Shown here: piece after piece, positions 4,887 through 7,213 of the stretch
How positions within the stretch are numbered: the first letter of the stretch is position 1
Layout: every line of letters starts with the position of its first letter
Origin: Cyanobacteria bacterium UBA11370
GTDB lineage: Bacteria; Cyanobacteriota; Cyanobacteriia; Cyanobacteriales; Coleofasciculaceae
Assembly (NCBI GenBank): GCA_003486645.1
Contig: DNGI01000109.1
Coordinates: 18,333 to 25,545 of the forward strand
Direction: 5' to 3'
Length of the DNA: 7,213 nt
The notes under the pieces: generated by a model
What the model saw: the letters and a program-made list of their open reading frames with translations, nothing else
What the model was told of the DNA's origin: nothing
The model's database searches: none
Position numbers and translations under genes: made by a program

Positions 4887-6644
4887 TTAGAACATGCGAT
4901 CGAATCGGTCGAGCCGCCTGAGTAAACGAATCAGAATAAATGCCATAGCCACCGCTATCAAAGCAACAACTACAGCCAGCCCTACTTTATCATTAACTAA
5001 TAGGATAGTCGCTGAAAGAGTGAACGCACTAATTAGTAAAGCATAAGTAGTACCCAACTGAATGCTACTCATGCGTCGCAATATCCGGTCTGATTCAATA
5101 GACCGCACTCGCAGACGCAGGTCGCCTCGTTCTAGTTTCTCAATAGTATCTTCAATTCGCCCAGGCAACCCCAACGCCGTACTACTGACTTGTGCCGCTT
5201 GCCGTCCTAGTTCGTTGAGGAAGCTATTACCGTTAGAACCGTTACCATCTGTCATAATTTGTAGAGCAAAGGGTTTTGCTACCTCCATAAAGTTGAACTC
5301 TGGGTCTAAGCCTTTCCCCACACCTTCCAAAGTCGAGAACGCCCTCATCACAAAGGTAAAGGTGGCTGGGAAGCGAAAAGGTTGATCATAAGCAATTTCA
5401 TACAAATCATCGCTAATTTCACCCACCGACTGCTCCTCAAAGGGCTTATCCATAAAATAATCCAACATATACTGAATGGATCGCCGGACAGGTCCCATAT
5501 CTTCCACAGGGGATAGCGCACCCAAAGCAACCAGGGAAGTAACGACTCGATCAGCATTTTTTTGAGTAATGCCGAAGAGCGTTTCCATCAATTGTTCCCG
5601 GACATTGGACTTAATACGCCCCATCATCCCGAAATCATAGAAGATTAGCGCACCTTCACCGGAAACCGCAATATTTCCCGGATGGGGGTCAGCATGGAAG
5701 AAACCATCATTCAGGAGTTGTTGCAGGTAAGCTTTTGCCCCCAGTTGAGCTAATAATTTGCGATCCAGACCTGCTGCTTCTATCGCTTCATAATGACTTA
5801 TCTTAATTCCTGGAAGATATTCTAAGGTCAGTACTCGCGGTGAGGTATAGCGCCAATAAACACGAGGTACTTTTACCCACGTATCAGTACGGAAATTACG
5901 GCGGAAGGTATCAGCATTACTACCTTCATTGATATAATCGATTTCCTCCCAAAGAATGCGACAACATTCTTCATGAATGCCCATCCAATCTCGACCCCGA
6001 CCCCAATCGGGATGACTTTGAAAGTAACGGGCAATGCCTTTAAGAATTTGTAAATCAATGGTAAACAGCTTCCGCAACCCCGGTCGCTGCACCTTAACCA
6101 CCACTTCTTCCCCACTATGGAGTTGAGCTTTGTGGACTTGTCCCAAACTAGCTGCTGCTAAGGGAATGGGGTCAAAACTGCGGAAGAGTTCGGTAACGGA
6201 TTTTCCTAAATCTTGCTTGACAATAACTTCAACTTGTTCATAGTTGAAGGCCGGAACTCGATCCTGTAACTTAGCCAGTTCCTCAACATATTCCGTTGGA
6301 AATAAATCCGCGCGAGTTGAAAAAAGCTGTCCAACTTTAATAAAGGTTGGCCCTAAGTCTAATAATGTATCTCGAATCCAGACAGCTTGAGTTTTACGCC
6401 TTGCTGCCCGTTTTTCCTCGGTGATTCCTCCCCGATAACTCCAGGGTTTAGTATCGAGCCATAACCCGGTCATCAGAGTTAAAACAAAAGCCCAAATGTC
6501 AACAAATCGTCGGTGACGAGAGTAATTATCTCGATTCCAACGATAAGCTTTTTCTTTGTGTCCCTTCCCTAGAGAACGTTGGCTAGACACCTCTCGTTCC
6601 TGATATGGCTTGAGATTAACATAGTCGTTAGAAAGAGCAGACAC
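4887..6644 (-). CDS. ABC1/AarF/UbiB-family atypical protein kinase (585 aa)
   Basis: Membrane-anchored member of the ABC1K (ADCK/UbiB) family, linked in bacteria and plastids to quinone or prenyl-lipid metabolism and membrane lipid homeostasis. The family signature K-x-G-Q is at 103-106 (FIKVGQLFSTRADLFP). The A-rich loop AAASLGQ (163-169) replaces a glycine-rich loop, and VVVKVQRPG has K184. Then come EEIDYINEGSNADTF (233-247), the catalytic HADPHPGN (317-324, D319, N324) and the metal-binding DFG (337-339). Two hydrophobic helices at about 531-550 and 554-574 should anchor the C-terminus, followed by a basic tail. The N-terminal YRWNRDNYSRHRRFVDIWAFVLTLMTGLWLD is typical of the large cyanobacterial group. 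No catalytic residue is missing. I place the start at GTG 6642-6644 with AGGA 6 bases upstream. From memory, Synechocystis has two such proteins, Sll1770 and Slr1919; gene context favours the Sll1770 type. Probably co-transcribed with the downstream phosphatase. Confidence 0.94.
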   Translation of the reverse strand: MSALSNDYVNLKPYQEREVSSQRSLGKGHKEKAYRWNRDNYSRHRRFVDIWAFVLTLMTGLWLDTKPWSYRGGITEEKRAARRKTQAVWIRDTLLDLGPTFIKVGQLFSTRADLFPTEYVEELAKLQDRVPAFNYEQVEVIVKQDLGKSVTELFRSFDPIPLAAASLGQVHKAQLHSGEEVVVKVQRPGLRKLFTIDLQILKGIARYFQSHPDWGRGRDWMGIHEECCRILWEEIDYINEGSNADTFRRNFRTDTWVKVPRVYWRYTSPRVLTLEYLPGIKISHYEAIEAAGLDRKLLAQLGAKAYLQQLLNDGFFHADPHPGNIAVSGEGALIFYDFGMMGRIKSNVREQLMETLFGITQKNADRVVTSLVALGALSPVEDMGPVRRSIQYMLDYFMDKPFEEQSVGEISDDLYEIAYDQPFRFPATFTFVMRAFSTLEGVGKGLDPEFNFMEVAKPFALQIMTDGNGSNGNSFLNELGRQAAQVSSTALGLPGRIEDTIEKLERGDLRLRVRSIESDRILRRMSSIQLGTTYALLISAFTLSATILLVNDKVGLAVVVALIAVAMAFILIRLLRRLDRFDRMF

Positions 6645-6648
6645 TCGG

Positions 6649-6655
6649 CTTCCTG
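6649..6655 (-). promoter_or_regulatory. Ribosome binding site supporting the GTG start of the ABC1 kinase
   Basis: The minus strand reads CAGGAAG here; its AGGA core ends 6 bases before GTG 6642-6644. No in-frame ATG exists immediately upstream, and the protein begins in a plausible variable N-terminal segment, so GTG is the preferred start. Confidence 0.5.
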
Positions 6656-6764
6656 AATGAGGGTTTCCAACAAAATCTTAATAAAAATTCACAAATTCTG
6701 AAATAGAACAGTGTCAGGAATGTATGGGACATCCAGTCTGTACGATCCAGATCGACTTCCCAAC

Positions 6765-7091
6765 TCATGACGGCGTAGATTGATTGCGGTAGAGTTGTAA
6801 CTCAGCCCGCACACGAGCAATTTCAGCCCGCAGTTCATCAATTGTGGCTTGCAGGTCAACAGAGTGTGAGCCAACTGATACGGTAGAGGTTCGTCCCTCC
6901 ATCGCAATTTCCGCTTCCCGTTGCGCCCTTTCCCTTACGCTTTCGGTAAACTGTCGCAGTCGTTCCCGTTGTTCGGCATCAAACTTTCCCAGTTCGCTCA
7001 GGGTATTCGTCAGAGCATCTTCTAACTGCTCGTTCAGCACTTGAGCCATCGCTCTGCCTACAAAAAAGGCATGAATAACCGGATTACTCAT
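6765..7091 (-). CDS. Small conserved cyanobacterial coiled-coil protein of unknown function (108 aa)
   Basis: Starts with ATG at 7089-7091, stop TGA at 6765-6767. The N-terminal half (MSNPVIHAFFVGRAMAQVLNEQ, then LSELGKFDAEQRERLRQFTESVRERA, about 32-56) looks like a short uncharacterised family of cyanobacteria; I think it is the one named DUF6825, but this is from memory and unchecked. The middle (about 64-77) is a polar linker. Residues about 79-101 (LQATIDELRAEIARVRAELQL) form a heptad coiled coil, so the protein probably oligomerises or binds a partner. There is no signal peptide or membrane helix, although residues 6-18 are mildly hydrophobic. It lies 120 bp upstream of the ABC1 kinase in the same direction and may be its operon leader or an independent unit. 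No convincing Shine-Dalgarno is visible; a TATAAT lies 28 bp upstream. Confidence 0.85.
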   Translation of the reverse strand: MSNPVIHAFFVGRAMAQVLNEQLEDALTNTLSELGKFDAEQRERLRQFTESVRERAQREAEIAMEGRTSTVSVGSHSVDLQATIDELRAEIARVRAELQLYRNQSTPS

Positions 7092-7119
7092 GGAAAATTT
7101 TATTTAGCATCTGTAACGA

Positions 7120-7125
7120 ATTATA
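7120..7125 (-). promoter_or_regulatory. Probable -10 promoter element of the small coiled-coil gene
   Basis: The minus strand reads CGTTATAATTCG, a perfect TATAAT, with 28 bases between it and the ATG at 7089-7091. This predicts a short leader of roughly 20 bases. No good TTGACA-like -35 is seen 16-18 bases upstream, where the sequence is C-rich, so an activator or an extended element may be needed. Evidence is the sequence match and position only. Confidence 0.45.
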
Positions 7126-7146
7126 ACGTGCTTGGGGGAATTGAGG

Positions 7147-7162
7147 GGGTGATAGGGTGATA
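7147..7162. repeat. 8-bp tandem repeat, two copies
   Basis: GGGTGATA occurs twice without a gap (7147-7154 and 7155-7162). It lies upstream of the -10 element of the small coiled-coil gene, at about -30 to -45 relative to the predicted start, where a regulator could bind. A two-copy 8-mer is weak evidence and may be chance. Confidence 0.35.
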
Positions 7163-7184
7163 TCATGTCCGGTTGAATAACCCT

Positions 7185-7213
7185 AAAAAAGAGTGAGGGG
7201 GAGAGAGGGAGAG
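7185..7213. other. Purine-rich low-complexity tract at the window end
   Basis: From 7185 to the window end the plus strand is purine except for one T at 7194, with A6 followed by G5 and GAGA/GGGAG blocks. No gene is visible in it. It may be part of a repeat or a poly-purine spacer that continues outside the window. Confidence 0.4.

Noticed and set aside
6743..6754. Short palindrome CGATCCAGATCG as an operator upstream of the ABC1 kinase
   Set aside because: Only five paired bases around a two-base loop; expected by chance.
6689..6907. Minus-strand open frame overlapping the small coiled-coil gene and the spacer before the ABC1 kinase
   Set aside because: It shares sequence with the better supported 108-residue frame, has no recognisable features, and its composition is not protein-like.

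Overview
The window looks like chromosomal DNA of a cyanobacterium, probably filamentous or colonial. The evidence is five GCGATCGC (HIP1) octamers at 1629, 3011, 3234, 3412 and 4297, heptanucleotide CCATTAG-type short tandem repeats, a dispersed GTAGAGACGTTGCA palindrome, and proteins that all resemble cyanobacterial families. The species cannot be named. All genes lie on the minus strand, so transcription runs from high to low coordinates. No tRNA, rRNA, CRISPR array, complete insertion sequence or phage gene is visible.

Layout in transcription order. At 7091-6765 is a small, probably cytoplasmic coiled-coil protein with a TATAAT -10 element upstream. At 6644-4887 is an ABC1/AarF/UbiB-family atypical kinase with two C-terminal membrane helices. 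After 35 bp comes a PP2C phosphatase of the PphA type (4851-4120). From memory, the kinase-phosphatase order matches Synechocystis PCC 6803 sll1770-sll1771 (ABC1 kinase, pphA). The phosphatase stop codon lies inside a 12-unit heptamer array (4040-4123). A 326-bp spacer with two back-to-back hairpins follows. Next is an orphan receiver-histidine kinase hybrid (3793-2672), then a 204-bp spacer with a palindromic dispersed repeat. After that is a secreted two-domain protein (2467-1598).

The last block is the least ordinary. Two tandem paralogues of a PD-(D/E)XK-like family occupy 1433-807 and 753-121, 53 bp apart. Each carries a different lesion. The upstream copy is full length, but the lysine of its E-x-K motif is Gln. 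The downstream copy keeps E-A-K but has a TAG nonsense codon three quarters of the way through an otherwise intact frame. The part after the nonsense codon is more alike between the copies than the part before it, which suggests recent gene conversion. A 9-bp array rich in Shine-Dalgarno-like sequence lies beyond this pair.

The kinase/phosphatase pair and the two-component hybrid are signalling genes, but nothing in the sequence ties them into one pathway. I see no clear undescribed system. The decaying nuclease-like pair and the repeat array at the phosphatase stop are the best leads.
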